This document shows positions 43,693-56,346 of a DNA stretch of 64,000 nucleotides, one piece after another. The notes below the pieces were generated by a model. It did not search any database, had not been told where the DNA came from, and saw only the letters and a list, made by a program, of their open reading frames with translations. The stretch lies in NCBI GenBank assembly GCA_007449985.2, contig VIIQ02000725.1, forward strand, positions 1 through 64,000, written 5' to 3'. Within the stretch, counting starts at the first letter, position 1, and every line of letters begins with the position of its first letter. The stretch comes from Desmodesmus armatus (Eukaryota; Chlorophyta; Chlorophyceae; Sphaeropleales; Scenedesmaceae). The position numbers and the translations under genes were made by a program.

Positions 43693-46105
43693 TTTGTTTC
43701 AGCCGGAGAGTGGTTGCGAGCTGCAGAAGCTGTACACAAGCTATGAGGAAGAGACAGCCAAAATGTTGGATTGATAGTTCAAAATGTGCTGGCATGGTTT
43801 GCTGTTCTCCGTTTGTCGTCAGAGGTCAATATGTCCTGCTAAGCCCCGTACAATTTTGTGTGAGGAAACCAGTAATATCAGACCTCTTCATTCGATAACC
43901 AAGGTGCGAACATTTCAAAGACAAGGGGCATCAGCTTATTCCTTCGGATGCAGGTGGTGCACACTGGTGGCCACATGGTATGTTTGCCAATATTCCCCTC
44001 AAGGCAACATCATCGGCGACTTTGAGGGCAACGTGCCAGCCCCATCCTCTTGAGCACTCCGTCCCTTGTGGATTGTGTGTACTATGTCCGGTCAAGTTCA
44101 GGCCACTTGTGCCGTTGAGTCACCCTGCAACAGTGCACAGCACACAAGGTCGCACTCAAGCACTCTTGGGTCCAGCAGGGTGTGTTGTCCACAGACAGCC
44201 ACGTGTTGTGTACATGGTAGATCTGGTACAGGTGGCCACATGTGGCCATGATGGCCAGATCTCCAATCCTGCCACTCAGTGGTCAATTCTGTATAACAGT
44301 TCAAGCTTGTAATCCACGGCTGCAATCCTGCCACTCCGTGGGTCACCCTCAGGGCCTGTCACTTGGTGCACAGTGTGTTACCTTTTCAAACCGCCACAGG
44401 CGCCTGATACAAGTGTTACAAGCATTCAGTCAAAAACAATTATTACAGCACAACAGCGCAGTATATCCACTGGCCCTCAGGGCAAAATTCAGTTGGGACA
44501 GCCCTGTGCAAACCCAACGGCCTCACATACAGGGTGGCTGGCCCCACACCCCAAAGTCTGATGCAGCCTCCCTCTCAACACAACAAGTGACAAGATGCAA
44601 TCACACATGCAGCCATGCATGCGTGCTTGCAGATGCTCTCATTGTGACAACTGGCATTCACACAGACATGCAATGCATGCCAGGGAATTTCTGGCAGGCA
44701 GCCTTTCATGCGTTGGTCATAGCCGACTTGGCGCGGCCGCCATTCTCTACACATATCCCCACCCCACGAGCCTGTGCTCCCTTGTCAGTTGCACAGCTTC
44801 GCCGTGCCCAATAACTGTGGCTGTAACTGTATATCCTGAGGACCCCTTGCTGGCTGCCAGCAGCATTAAACCCAGCTTCTGCACACTAGCCCTGTGCAGC
44901 ATGAGTTCTGTTGGGTGTCATAGAACATACCTCGCCCTAGGTCGAGGCACAATCATACGCCTCTGTATGTGCTCCAATCCCAACGCCACCTCCACAATCA
45001 ACACAGTCAGTCATCCTGCAACCATCCTGCTCAACTTTGCCAACATAACGCTGCACGTGCACAACAGAACAAGTTATGTTTGCAGGAACTCGCACAAAAC
45101 TGGGGCACATCATGTGTCTGACTCCTCTCCACCATGTGATGCCCCATGAGCCTCGTTGGCTCCCTACGGGGTATGTAACAGTAACAGTAACAGTGATGCC
45201 ATCACAACACAGACAGCTGAACACCCTGAACCCCACAGTGCCACAAGTAACTATCTGCATCAGTTGCTGCCACAGGGGCGTAAAAACAGGTGCAAGCCCT
45301 TTGTGTTTTCAAGTCCAATCACACGCCACCACACCACCCGGTAACAGCACACCACCTGCTGCAGTGTGGGCGCTTTGCATGCGGTGCAATGCAGCATGCA
45401 CCTGCCACATGTCTGTGAATGTGCAGCCTGTTGTATTCTTGGCTGCAGCGATGCGTCCAATGCTTGACAACGTATTGCTGTTGCGTGCTGCACAGACAGC
45501 ACAGACAACTGGTCCCGCACTCCTATGCATCCCTGCCGATGCCATGTCCTGAAAGGACGCAACATGGCATGCCATGAAATGGCGCAACATGCCATGCTGC
45601 TGCTGGTCGCCTGCTGCACACTCAAAAACAAAAGGTCTGACGCAACAACCGTTTAAACCATGCTCATGCCCTGGTGCAACATGACATGGTATCAACCAGC
45701 AAGACCCTGTAACTTGCTGCTAGAACTCAAGCACCTGCTAGCAGCATCACCACTGCACATCCCACAAACTGAGATCTCACACAGACGAGTGGCGTGGGTG
45801 GAGTGTATGAAATGTAAGCTGTGGTGTGGATGAGGGTGTTGAGGTAGTACAGTACAAAGACGCTGCCAACTGACACCCCTAAACCCTCTCTGATGGTGCA
45901 TGAAATGAAAAGCATGGTGCATGAAATGGTAAAGCAGGTCACAAAACGCTGCGCTATGCATGCACACCAACATACATGTGGCACTGACATCGGCACAACT
46001 GAAAAGAACAGACGAGTCCAGAAGTCAGAAGCACACTCTCATCAACAAAGATGGTCAAACCGCATCGCCACCTTTTCTGTAAATTTCAACCAACATAACT
46101 GCCGC
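43693..46105. other. Unassigned interval
   Basis: No recognisable gene. Short local repeats are present (AATCCTGCCACTC at about 44266 and 44325; GGTGCATGAAATG near 45895 and 45917). Two copies of a dispersed ~60-80 bp repeat lie at 44763-44835 and 45141-45195. The left half should hold the promoter of the F-box/LRR gene ending at 43692, the right half the 3' UTR of the 46.1 kb gene. Confidence 0.45.
44763..45195. repeat. Two copies of a dispersed repeat (third at 56263)
   Basis: 44763-44835 and 45141-45195 share with 56263-56342 the pattern CCCCA(T/C)GAGCCT...GCTCCCT followed by TGTAACTGTAA/TGTAACAGTAAC. The first and third copies also contain an internal GCACGGCT.TGCCGTGC-like palindrome. 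Probably fragments of a short interspersed element; ends not defined. Confidence 0.65.
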
Positions 46106-49100
46106 CTAGAAGACAACAACTGCGGCCAGCAGGACAGCAGCTGCCATCAGCACGCCTGCAGTCGAGCCATTGGCGCTGCTCTTGGCAGGAGGGACGGGCG
46201 CCGCAGGCGCCGCTGCTGCTGCACCGGGCACACCAGCTTGAGCCCCCACCGTCGGCATCATCATCCCGTTCCCAGGTGCCATCTGCCCTGGCATACCCAT
46301 CTGACCCCCTGGCATAGCCATCTGACCCCCTGGTGCCCCTCCAAGCATTGGCCCGGCAGGCATCTGACCGGGCATAGCTCCAGCTGCAGCTCCTCCGCGG
46401 CTGCCGTCGTTGACTGCGGTGGTGGCCTTGATGGTTCCTGGGGTGATAGAAGAAGAAGCAGAAGTGTCACAGGGTGAACAAGCAACTACGCTGCAAACGA
46501 AACCGCCGGAGAGAAAGGTCGCAGCAGATGGAAAAGGGACGACAAACCAGCGAACCCACTTCGAAAGGCTCGACGAACACACCTGGGGTGATGCGGAGCT
46601 TTGTGGCCTTGGCCACGTCCGACATGAAGCCGTTCATGATGTCAACGCTGTTGAAGGTGGACTGCTGCCTGCTGCGCTCGGGGTCTACGGTGTTCTTGAT
46701 AAGGTAGGTGACCTGTGCAGGGGCAGACAGTGATGGCGGCGATTGACGCGTTAGGGTGTAGGTTAGGGTTGGGGTGTAACTTAGGATTGGTCAGGGGTCT
46801 ACGGTGTTCTTGATAAGGTAGGTGACCTGTGCAGGGACATACAGCAATCGGCATATGAGGGAGGCTTGCCCTCGTGTCTAGACAGTAATGTGACGGCAAG
46901 TGAGGGAGGTGTGCAGCATGTCTAGACAGCAGTGACGGCAAGTGAGGCTGGTGTGTTGTGTGCTGTACTGCTGTACATCATGACCTGTAGGTGAATGCGC
47001 ACATGGGAGGGCACAGGTATTTTCGGTGAGGTAGGTGACCTGTGCAGACAAAGACAGCAATGGTGGCGGCAAGGTAGGGAGGTGTTTTGTGTGCTGTCCT
47101 ACTGTACCTCAAGGTTTGTAGGTTGATGCGCACAGGGACAGACAGCAGTGACGGCAAGTGAGGGAGGTGTCTTGTGTGCTGTACTACTGTACCTGTGGAC
47201 ATTTATCATATCTGTGACATGCCTCAGGGCACTTCCACAGGCTCATTCCTGCATGCACACAGCGCTCGTGCAGTGCCCGAGAGTACGTTGTGCCACTATG
47301 GGAAGCCCTCGCACGCAGCGGTGGCATGCGACTGACAGCCAACTGCACACAAGGGTAGTAGAGTTGCAGGCAGCACTCACCGCAGTTGATGGCTGGCCCT
47401 TGGGGTTGTTGATGGTGCGCGTCTGGTACACAAAGATCCTGTTGGGGAACACATTGACCAGGCGGCCCATGATGGAACGGATGGCATCAGACCCCAGGGC
47501 TGTTGTCTGCTCTGGAGCATCCACAATCATCTGCAGGGTTTGGTGGCGCAGCAGCAGTAGGCAGCACAAAGCAGAGCGGGGGTTAGTTAGGCTTGAGAGT
47601 GGGAGGGGTCAGCCGATGAGGAGGGGACCGCATGTTTGCTGCTCTGGAGCCTCCACAATCATCTGCAGGCGAGGGGGGGGGGGAGAGCAGCAGTAGGCAG
47701 GACACAGGCAGAGCAGGGAGGGATAAGATTTGAAAGTGGGAGGGGTCAGCCGGAGAGGAGGGGACAGCATGTGACCATCTACTGGCGCCATCAACCAGCA
47801 GGGACCCTCCTCACCGATACGAGCATGTCACTGCTTCCCATGGCATTCCCCACAGACGGCGTATACTTGTTGTTGAAGGCGTTGTTTCCGCCCGTAAACA
47901 CATCGCCAGTTGGACCCGCACCACCCCCAGCACCAGCCCCAGCCCCAGCACCAGCACTGTTCCCTCCGACGAAGATAGCGTCAGAGGGCGCTGCTCCTGC
48001 AGGGCTTGTCGGACCGAAGGACTGCTGCAGCATAGCACTTTGGCTTGAGGCCGTGCCAGCACCAGCCATGCCTCCGCTCATGCCGCCGACAGGGTTGGGT
48101 TTAGGGGCGAAGACACTGGTGGTGGGGTCTAGGGCTGGCTCGTCGTCCTGCGCCTCGAATGCAGCACGGACTGCCGCAGGGGCATATCTGCAGGGAGGAG
48201 CAGCGGCGGCAGAGCAAGTTCATGGTGGTAAGGAGGATGTAGGTGGGCTAGGCCGGCGCCATGGCAGTCGGCAATAGATCATGTGGGGATGATTGGGCAG
48301 AAAAGAGACGCTGCGTGGCACCACCTGCGGAGTGTCAGGGAGCAGGATGCACCATTACTCCCAGGCAGAGACGCTGCCTAGTAGCAGTACTTCTGAGATG
48401 TGCGCCATGCGTAATGCATGCAGGGTGGGGACTTGACTGCCGCATGCATGTGAAGCACGGCTGCACAGCTGCTGCTTTCAGGAGGCGCACTGCTTTACTT
48501 ACTTGGTGTCTGCGTACACGTTTGTGCCAGTTGGGTCATTTGCGAAAGGCTTTTCTTCAATGGTGGCTGCACAGCAAAAACCAACAACAGCACACAGCAC
48601 AGCACAGCACAGCACGCAGGGCAGCGTGAGTCAGTGCTCCTTGTGACCAGGCAGTCCTTTTTCCACACCCTGCGGTGCGCTTGCGCTGCTCACAACAGCA
48701 ATGCTTGCTGCACAGACCATGGTCAAGGGCGTCACTGCATGCTGACAGGCATGGCTGCAAGGCTGCACCTCTGTGGTGAACAGTGAACCGTGCTGCACAA
48801 GCTACCAGGTTGCATGCATGCAAGCCTCATGTCGCCACACATCGCACGGCACAGCAAAAGCACAGCACAGCAAAGCACAGCAAAGCACAGCAAAGCACAG
48901 CAAAGCACAGCACAGCAACGTGCAAGTCACTAGGCAATAGGCACGCAAGCCGTATGCAGCCGCGCATCACACAGCACAGCACAGCAACGTGCATACCCCA
49001 TTGGTTTGCGGGTGGCAGGGCGTCGGGATCAGCGGCGGGGGTGGCTGGGCGCGTGAGGGTCTCAGGCACTGGGACATACCCTACAGCAGCACAGTGACGG

Positions 49101-50170
49101 TCAAATTGATGCAATTTGGATAGAGAGCTACTAGTATGTACCTATGTTCAGCCCAATTCAAGCTGAGCACGCCTCAGGCCCAACACACATTTCTCAGGGG
49201 GACCCATGCAGTGCAGGTGCGGCATGTGGCAGGCAGCAAGTCAGCACGTGTTCCTAGGATGGAGCAAAGCATGGTAACAGGTCGGGGCTGGTCACAGTGT
49301 GCTGACATCAGCATTGTAGCTGTGGCACCATGTGGTGTGCATGCATGGGGGAGATCGTGTCGCTCAAAGAAAGGGCCTGAGCCTCCTACGTCTGGCGTAG
49401 CTTTATAGCTAGCGCATATGAAACAGAACCAGGTGCGGCTCGTGGCGGGAGCCACCCAAACCACCGCGTGTCCAACTGCGCAGCTTCAGCACAGCACAAT
49501 GCAATTGTGCTTTACTTGTTATCTGCTGTTGATGCCATTTCTGCTGCCACTGACTGCAGCCAGCTGGCTCTTCCCACAAGCCAGGGGCCCCTGTTGCTGC
49601 TTACAGCTTCAAGCTTCCTGACCGCCGGCTCTTTGGAAAGACATGCAGAGAGCTATGACAGCTCAGCAGCTGTCAGCATGCAGAGCCAGATCCCTCTGAA
49701 ACATGACTTGTGACAGGCCCCAAATCCCCGCTAAGATCCGACTACATGACTGCATGCCAGCTGGCATACCAAATCTACACTCACCCTCACGCTGGACCCA
49801 TGCAGCCTGCCTCATTGCAGGTGCTCTGTTGCTCATTGGAGGCAGTGCGGGAGCTTGAGGCTGCTTCGCTGCAGGTGCTGCTGCTGCTCCAAGGGCTGGG
49901 TTGGCCTGTGCTGTTGCTGCACTGAGGAGCCCTGCATGGACAAACCGCAGCAAGATCGCAACAAACATGTCAGCACGATTGATAACAGGTGAATGATCCC
50001 GGCAACGGGCCTGATAGCAAGGCTGATGCAGGACAGCCTGGCGAGCATAGGGGCGGGAATCCGGTGGTCCAGTCGCGCTTTCAAACGCTTGAGGTAACTT
50101 TGATAGATACCAACGAACTGCTTGACCTACCGAGGGCTGCAACGAGCGCAAGGTGGGTGAAAGCGCCCAT
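46106..50170 (-). CDS. Secreted, probably GPI-anchored protein with Gly/Met/Pro-rich C-terminus
   Basis: Eight exons join without a phase break into about 439 residues: 50170-50131, 49931-49785, 49080-48997, 48566-48503, 48187-47815, 47530-47381, 46712-46583, 46437-46106. The N-terminus MGAFTHLALVAALGLLSAAT-AQA is a signal peptide split by the first intron in phase 1. A Gly/Ala-rich segment (exon 5) precedes a folded-looking domain in exons 6-7 (MIVDAPEQTTALGSDAI, GRLVNVFPNRIFVYQTRTI, VTYLIKNTVDPERS, MNGFMSDVAKATKLRITP) that I do not recognise. Then comes a PGGQMGMPGQM-type low-complexity stretch and a final SSANGSTAGVLMAAAVLL + AAVVVF, a typical GPI-attachment signal. It is probably at the cell surface or in the wall. 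The first-exon layout and C-terminal style match the genes at 51.8-54.7 and 56.3-58.6 kb, so this is one of three tandem paralogs. Confidence 0.82.
46797..47046 (-). repeat. Upstream echoes of exon 7 start (46-50 kb gene)
   Basis: In the intron before exon 7, 46797-46832 repeats its start (GCACAG|GTCACCTACCTTATC, protein VTYLIKNTVDP) exactly over about 35 nt. 47020-47046 holds a more decayed copy (GTCACCTACCTCACCGAAAA). Both keep the acceptor. Confidence 0.85.
47630..47672 (-). repeat. Upstream echo of exon 6 start (46-50 kb gene)
   Basis: CTGCAG|ATGATTGTGGAGGCTCCAG then GAGCAGCAAACATG copies the start of exon 6 (MIVDAPEQTTA) with small changes (MIVEAPEQQTC). It is in the intron preceding exon 6. 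Confidence 0.85.
48840..48990. repeat. CAGCAAAGCA-type short tandem repeat
   Basis: Seven or so 10-bp units CACAGCAAAG at 48858-48917, plus related GCACAGCACAGC tracts at 48592-48615 and 48968-48985, all in introns of the 46-50 kb gene. Confidence 0.9.
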
Positions 50171-51767
50171 GTTGATGTCGATGGTGACACAACTTTCAGC
50201 ACCGCAGTTTTCTACAGATGTCCCCTCTACTCTTGAACACAACAGACACCTGATACAGTCTATGCTCTGGTCAGGCGTGACCGGTGATGGAGGAGACCAC
50301 GGGGCAGAAACCCGTTGACTGGCCAACTGTCACGGGTGACCGATGACGCTCGAGCTGCCGATCCGATCCACGGACATGTTTTTCCATCATCAGCTGTGCA
50401 TTTGTGCTTCTTGGCAGGCGTCTGTTACGGGGTCACCCGTCCGGGAGCTCTGGTGCTGCAGCCCATTGCTATTATGCTACTTCTTGGGCAAAACTTTATC
50501 AGCTAACGTAATGTGTTGCCTTGTTGGAGGTGATGTTCAGGAATTTCAAGGTAAAGACATAGCCAATGCATTTTGGAGAGCCCAGACATGAATAATGCAG
50601 AATGCACCAACCATCTGGTCATGACCCCCTCTTCATACACAGCGTGTTACAGTGATCGGTCTGATGCACAAGTCAATTCACCGTGATTAAGTTATAAGTG
50701 AACCTCAACAATCACCCTAGTGATTGCAACATACGTTGACGTGTACTCTCACACCACACCTCTCAACCCAGGCATGCAAAGGTAAACCCTGACTCTATTG
50801 CTGCTGCAGCATGCATCGACCTGATGGAGTGGCATGTGCAGCAAAGCATGCCGCCTCCAGATGCAATGCTGGTTTGAGCAGAGCTTTGCATGATTCTGTC
50901 TTGGGGTTGAGTGCCGGTGCGGCCCTGCAAACCCACTGGGGTGGATGTGCCCCTCACAGCCTATCTTGGCTTGCAGGCTTGTGGGCCCAGGCGAGCCCTG
51001 TAGCCCACAGCAAACAAACAAGTCAATGGAGACTGGCTGCATGAGCCCAACAGGGACGCCTGCCTTAGTGCCCGCCATGCACTCTGTAGCCACCACAACT
51101 GTGCAATCCAATGAGTCCCCATGTCAACCACGCCTGACTTGGCAATAATCACCGGTATCAGAAGACGACAACAACAGCTGTCACTACCTCTAAGCGTCTC
51201 TCGTACGATCCAAAGAAGGTTCATTCATTCTCTGCAAGCAGCTAAACGAATGCGGCTTGGCTGCTGCTGGGCCGTGCTGGGGGCTGTTTGTCAAGCAGCC
51301 ACAGCATGCACAGATAGCCTGTGCTGCCAGCATAACAGCACACGCGAGTATGTGCAAAGGCCCTACACCACAGCAGTGTCTGTACAAGCTATGGCCAAGG
51401 TGGCAAGCACTGCTGTGCAGCGCAGCCTATACGAGCAGATGTGCACTGAGCATGCTGTACAAGCATCACCACAGCCCAGTGTGCCCGCCACACAAGCAGC
51501 GACATGCGCTGCCAAATCAATCTAACGCATTTCCATCCAGGCCGACCAACTGCATTGTGCCCATGCGAGGACAGCACCAGCAAATGCCGCAAACCACAAG
51601 CACGCTCTCAACACAACCTCTCTGACGCGCCCATCAAAGGCACGCTATGACCTCAACCGCAAAGGACGTCCCTGAGTGAGAGTGAGAGTGAGAGTGAGAG
51701 CAAGACACCTCACCACCCCCGTCACACTGAATGATCATGCCCCAAAATACACCGACCACACCCCTGC
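50171..51767. other. Interval between two paralogous secreted-protein genes
   Basis: No gene recognised. On the minus strand it carries the 3' UTR of the 51.8 kb gene (a TGTAA lies at 50651-50647) and the promoter of the 46-50 kb gene. A GAGAGT short repeat is at 51675-51700. Confidence 0.45.
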
Positions 51768-54651
51768 TCACAGCAGCAGAGCGCCAGCAGCAACCAAAGC
51801 AGGCATCAGCAGTGCGCCAAGGCCCGCAGACGCGCTGAACGCTCCAGACGCTGCCGCTTGGCGGCGTGCAAGCAAGCTGCCAGCGCCCATGCCAGGCCCT
51901 CCAGCACCAGCAGCTCCCAGGGTACCTCCTGAACCTCCCATGCCCAAGGTTCCTGCACCACCACCCAGTGTACTGCCAGCACCTCCAGCACCAGCTCGAG
52001 CTCCTCCCATAGGGTCTGACCCTGCTGATAGAGAGCCCAGGCCGCTGCCAGCACCCCCGGCAATGGGGCCGCTGCTTATGCTGTCACTGGCCATTGGGCC
52101 GCTGCTTGAGGCGTCACCTGCAGCTGCGTTGGGGTCGGAGGACATGCCTGGGGGTGTGAAACCAGGGGGCACGGAGTTGGGGGTCTGTGCGCCAGAGACG
52201 ACTCCGTCGAAAGGCAGGGGTGCAGGGGGTCCTACTGGGAGGGTCGGCATACCGAAGCCTGGCACAGCACCGGGCATAGCACCGGGGAGGGCGCCGGGCA
52301 TGGCAGGGAGTGCACCGGGGAGGGCACCTGGAGGGCTCCGGGGAAAGCGCCGGGCAGGGCACCTGGGGCGGCAGGGAAAGCACCTACAGCAGGGTGACAA
52401 AGGCAGCAGAGATGGCAGCAGTGGCAGAAGATGTTTGGGAAGGTGGGCAGAAAGACAGCTGTGGTGATCTGCGTGTTAAAACTTGGGGCATGTGTGCAAA
52501 AGCGTGTGAATTGGGAGGGCATATGGCCCCCAGCTGGACGCTTTGGATGCTGTTGCTGTCATACATGGCTTGCCAGGAACGCAGAGGGCCTTCAAGATAC
52601 TTTTTTCAGCTCAGCTGGTCGGCGGCTGTACAGCCTCCATCCCCTACTCTGAGGTGGTCATTCACCCTGCGTTGGTTGCAAACCACGCTGCCTGTAACAC
52701 AGGCGGCAGCATGCTCAGCCACAGAGGCGACAGCCACAGGCCATGGTGGGGTGTGCGACACTGCCCCTTCTGACGATAAATGCACTTGTGACAGCATAAC
52801 ATATGGGCCATAGGTTTTGCTGTCACAAAACAAAAAGACGGCAAAACACATGGCGTATATGTTCTGCTGTCAGAATTGCATCTATCAGGAGGAGCAGTGT
52901 GACACACCCCACCAGTGTACTGACATACTGCAGTACATTCGTACATATACAGTTTGTTGTGGAGAGCCGCCAAGCGGTGAAAGGATCCCCCCTACTGATA
53001 CCAGTTGTGATGGCACAGCTGGGACATTTGTGTGGTTGTTGATTTGGCCAATGAGCCTTGTGTTTGCTTCTCAAACGACCGGTGTTCAGTGTAACATCCA
53101 AATACTGATTGCCTCACCTGGCAGGGCTCCTGGCATTGCAGCAGCACCTGGCATAGCACCTGGCAGGACACCTGGGGCAGCAGCACCTGCACATGGGCAG
53201 CAGCACAGCGCGACACAGCAGCAGCAGCAGAAGGATCAGCACCAGGCAGCAAGCACGATGCTCAAACAAACACAATGCATTTCACAATGCACGAAGTCTT
53301 CAGGCAGGATGGTTGACAAACAATGTAGGGCCTAGGTGACACTATGGACAGTATGTAGACACAGGGGGTGCATCCAGCCAATGCAACAACCATCCAAGGA
53401 TGTGTGGTGCTTCAGCCAAGTCGCATGTGATGATGACCTAGAGTTGATGTGTCCCAAGCATCCCTCCTACTGCAGTCACATGCGCCACGTTCATGCATCC
53501 TGGTGGCACCTGTGCGCATGGCAGCCTGTGTCACACTAGGTTGCAACACCTGAAAACTGCTGTGTCCCCCCAGTTCATAGTACCCGCTAGCACAGAAGAA
53601 ACCCAAAAGACACTATCAAACCTTACCTGCTGTGGGTCCGGCAAAAGGGTCAGCAGCAGGAAGGGCCCCTGGCAGAGCCGCGGGTCCTGCCCCAGGGAGG
53701 GCTGCAGGACCAGCAGCAGGGAGTGCAGCAGGGCCAGCACCAGCGGCAGGCAGGGCGGCTGCACCAGGAGCAACAGCAGCACCAGCACCAGGAGCAGCAC
53801 CGGCACCAGGAGCAGCACCGGCACCGGGTGCGGCACCAGCACCAGCGCCAGGAGCAGCGGGCTTAGCGGGAGCGGCCTTGGGGTCTGCAGGCTTGCCGCC
53901 GGGGGCGGGAGCTGGAGCGGGGGCAGGGCCCGCAGCAGCACCACCTGTTGGCAGGAGTGTGGCAGCATCGCCGCCTGCTGGCTTTGCTGGTCCTGCACCA
54001 GCACCAGCTCCTGCACCAGCCTTGGGGTCTGCAGGCTTGCCGCCGGGGGCAGCACCAGCACCAGCAGCTGGGCCAGCACCGGCACCTGCTGCTGGTGCTC
54101 CTGCTGCTGGTGCTGCTGGTGCTCCTGCTGCTGGTGCTCCTGCTGCTGGTGCTCCTGCTGTGGGCATCAGACCTGCAGGCTGGGCAGCAGCTGCTGCTAC
54201 TGCATCGCCCATCCCTGGTGCCTTTGGCACGGGGATCTGTGCTTCAACAGCACATACTGCAAGAGCAGTGAACACATGAGCTGCGTCAATGAACCAGTGA
54301 TTGGTGAGTGAGGCTAAGCAGCAAGCTGCTGGGGTGATTGCAGTTTAGCAGTAGCAGTAGCTACTGCTATAGCAGTAGCAGGGACCACTGGTGCGTTTCT
54401 TGCGAGGGTCAGCCCGATGTGTTCAGAACGACTGAAATGATCATTGTGACATTATCATATCAAGTTGCTGCGATCACTGCGGTACCGGCAGGGAGCGCGC
54501 AAGTGCTCTCTGCAGGTGACAGCTGGAAACGCCTGCTTTGGCTCAAAGGAAACGTGTCACATACTGCATGTAATTGACTCAACCTCAACCTGGGGGACTT
54601 ACGCATTATGCACAGCGCCAAAGCGCTGAAGTGGATGGCGCCTGCCCTCAT
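51768..54651 (-). CDS. Secreted, probably GPI-anchored Ala/Gly/Pro-rich protein
   Basis: Four exons: 54651-54603, 54256-53627, 53186-53118, 52383-51768, about 454 residues. The N-terminus MRAGAIHFSALALCIMLCAVEA is a signal peptide split in phase 1 by the first intron, as in the two flanking paralogs. Exon 2 encodes repeats such as AGAPAAGAPAAGAPAA, two GGKPADPKA blocks and PGAGAAPGAG. Exons 3-4 encode PGAMPG/PGALPG repeats, then Gly/Ser-rich sequence ending GAFSASAGLGALLMPALVAA + GALLL, a GPI-type tail. Pro-Ala and Pro-Gly repeats suggest a hydroxyproline-rich wall protein. Exon 4 is one base short: the frame reads GAFPGAL up to about 52331, then GALPGALPAMPGA only after a shift; an extra C there would restore the repeat phase. 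Confidence 0.78.
52742..52919. repeat. Foldback (hairpin) element, arms ~85 bp
   Basis: Left arm about 52744-52826 (TGGTGGGGTGTG ... TGACAGCATAACATAT ... GGTTTTGCTGT) is largely complementary to right arm about 52840-52917 (GGCAAAACACATGGCGTATA ... CTGCTGTCA ... CACACCCCACCA), with a short loop. It lies in the intron between exons 3 and 4 of the secreted-protein gene. It is either a small MITE or a source of hairpin RNA. Confidence 0.8.
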
Positions 54652-55435
54652 TTGCTCAAAGCTGGCTGTGCTCTGCAATGACAGCAAACGTACACAATAA
54701 GCTTTCTTCTGTGAGCCAACCGGGGTCATGCGTGAGTTGATGCCCTCAGCATAGGGCACTGTTCCAACCCTTGCAGAACAGCAGATGGACCGGGTGGGCG
54801 CATGCACGCTGTGTGCAAATCACAAAAGATGCAGCTTGTTAAGCAGAATACTAGTGAGCTGATCGCAGGCATGATCACCTGGACTTCTGCTCAGAAGCGT
54901 TCAGGTATCACTTGACACCAGCAGACGCTTCGCTGACGGTAATGAACTCAACAAGTATGAGTGGTACTTGCTCAATCTGTTGCAAGCATGTACGCTGCCT
55001 CTCGTGAAAGTCTCACCAGCACTCCCCCGTTGTTGTACCCTGTGGTGACTCGATTGACTAAGGTGACTGTGTGCGCCGTCTGGTCTTGACCCGTTGTGCA
55101 GATCAACGAGAGCGCAGTGTTTGCTCGTTTCTCTGCGCAAACGCTACCCGCAAAGCAGTCTGCTGCACTCCCCAGTGGCTGTTGCAAACAAAGCACAACC
55201 TGAAGATTAGCTCCACAGCCCACACAAAAGTTACCATACCGACTTCATTCGTTTCTTCAACGTCGCATGGCCAGCAGGACTGGTTCGGGCCATCGATAGC
55301 GGCCAGCCAACAGAGACCCTGCCAGGCTGGACAACCCATGGGCCTACACAACACAAGTCTCTGCAGCTGGATGCCTGCAATTCCCGCATAAACCAGCATA
55401 CAAGGCTAGGTCGGGATTGCATGGTAGCAGCTCTG

Positions 55436-55489
<54 letters not shown>

Positions 55490-56346
55490 ACCGCGCTGAT
55501 ACTGCAGCCCACACGCATCTGCTTGACAAACAGCACTTGCAGCAATGGCACCAAAGCGCACAGTCGACCAGCAGCAACAACACCAATACAACATATATGC
55601 TACAGCCTCCACTACTGCATGTATGCACTGCATGCAATGCACAGCAACTAACAATTGCGCACCCCCTCAGCACAGCAGCATGCTTCCAGGCTGTGCCTCA
55701 GGGCATGCAGGGAACACGCTGGGTTCACAACGTTCTGAGGAACTTGCGACCCAGCCTGCCCCTATGTACAGCAGGGTGTACAGGCAGCACTGCAAGGCTG
55801 GTGATGCACCCTTGTATGTCCTCTAGTTACTGCAGAGGTTCTTGGGTGATGTCACACAACCTAAGGCTGCCATGGCCGTCCAATGAGCAACAGCAGCAGT
55901 AATCACAACACAATGTACCACGAAAGGTCACACAGTATATCCTGTCCAGAATCTGCACATGCAGAATGCAAACTATACTACTTCATGTAGGTTGTATGGA
56001 TCCGCACCACCACCACAGCATTTCAGCCATGACAGAGCCAGACCAGACGTCATGCCATTCTGTGCACATACACAACTGACGCACTGCCATACACAAGGTG
56101 CAAATCAATAGCTGCCCCTCAACAGGGACCTGCGATTCAGTCAAGGCTGGAGGATACCCTGCACACGCTCTGCCTCTCCTCTGGCTCAACCCACTGGGTG
56201 CTGATCCTAGGGCTGGAAGGGGCTGTTCTCGGGCCCAACTGCTCAGCTAATTCATTGACCTTAACCCCATGAGCCTCTGGCTCCCTTGTGGGTTGCACGG
56301 CTCTGCCGTGCCCAATCTCTGTAACTGCAACTGTAACTGTAAAAGC
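54652..56346. other. Interval between paralogous genes
   Basis: No gene recognised. It contains a CTG trinucleotide repeat at 55437-55490 and, at 56263-56342, the third copy of the dispersed repeat also seen near 44.8 and 45.1 kb. This copy lies directly behind the stop codon of the 56.3 kb gene. Confidence 0.45.
55437..55490. repeat. (CTG)n microsatellite, ~17 units
   Basis: Uninterrupted CTG/CAG repeat; open frames across it are poly-Cys, poly-Leu, poly-Ala, poly-Ser or poly-Gln and are not evidence of coding. Confidence 0.95.

Noticed and set aside
46745..46790. Interstitial telomere repeat (TTAGGG-like)
   Set aside because: Only two or three irregular TTAGGG/GTTAGGG words, no tandem array.
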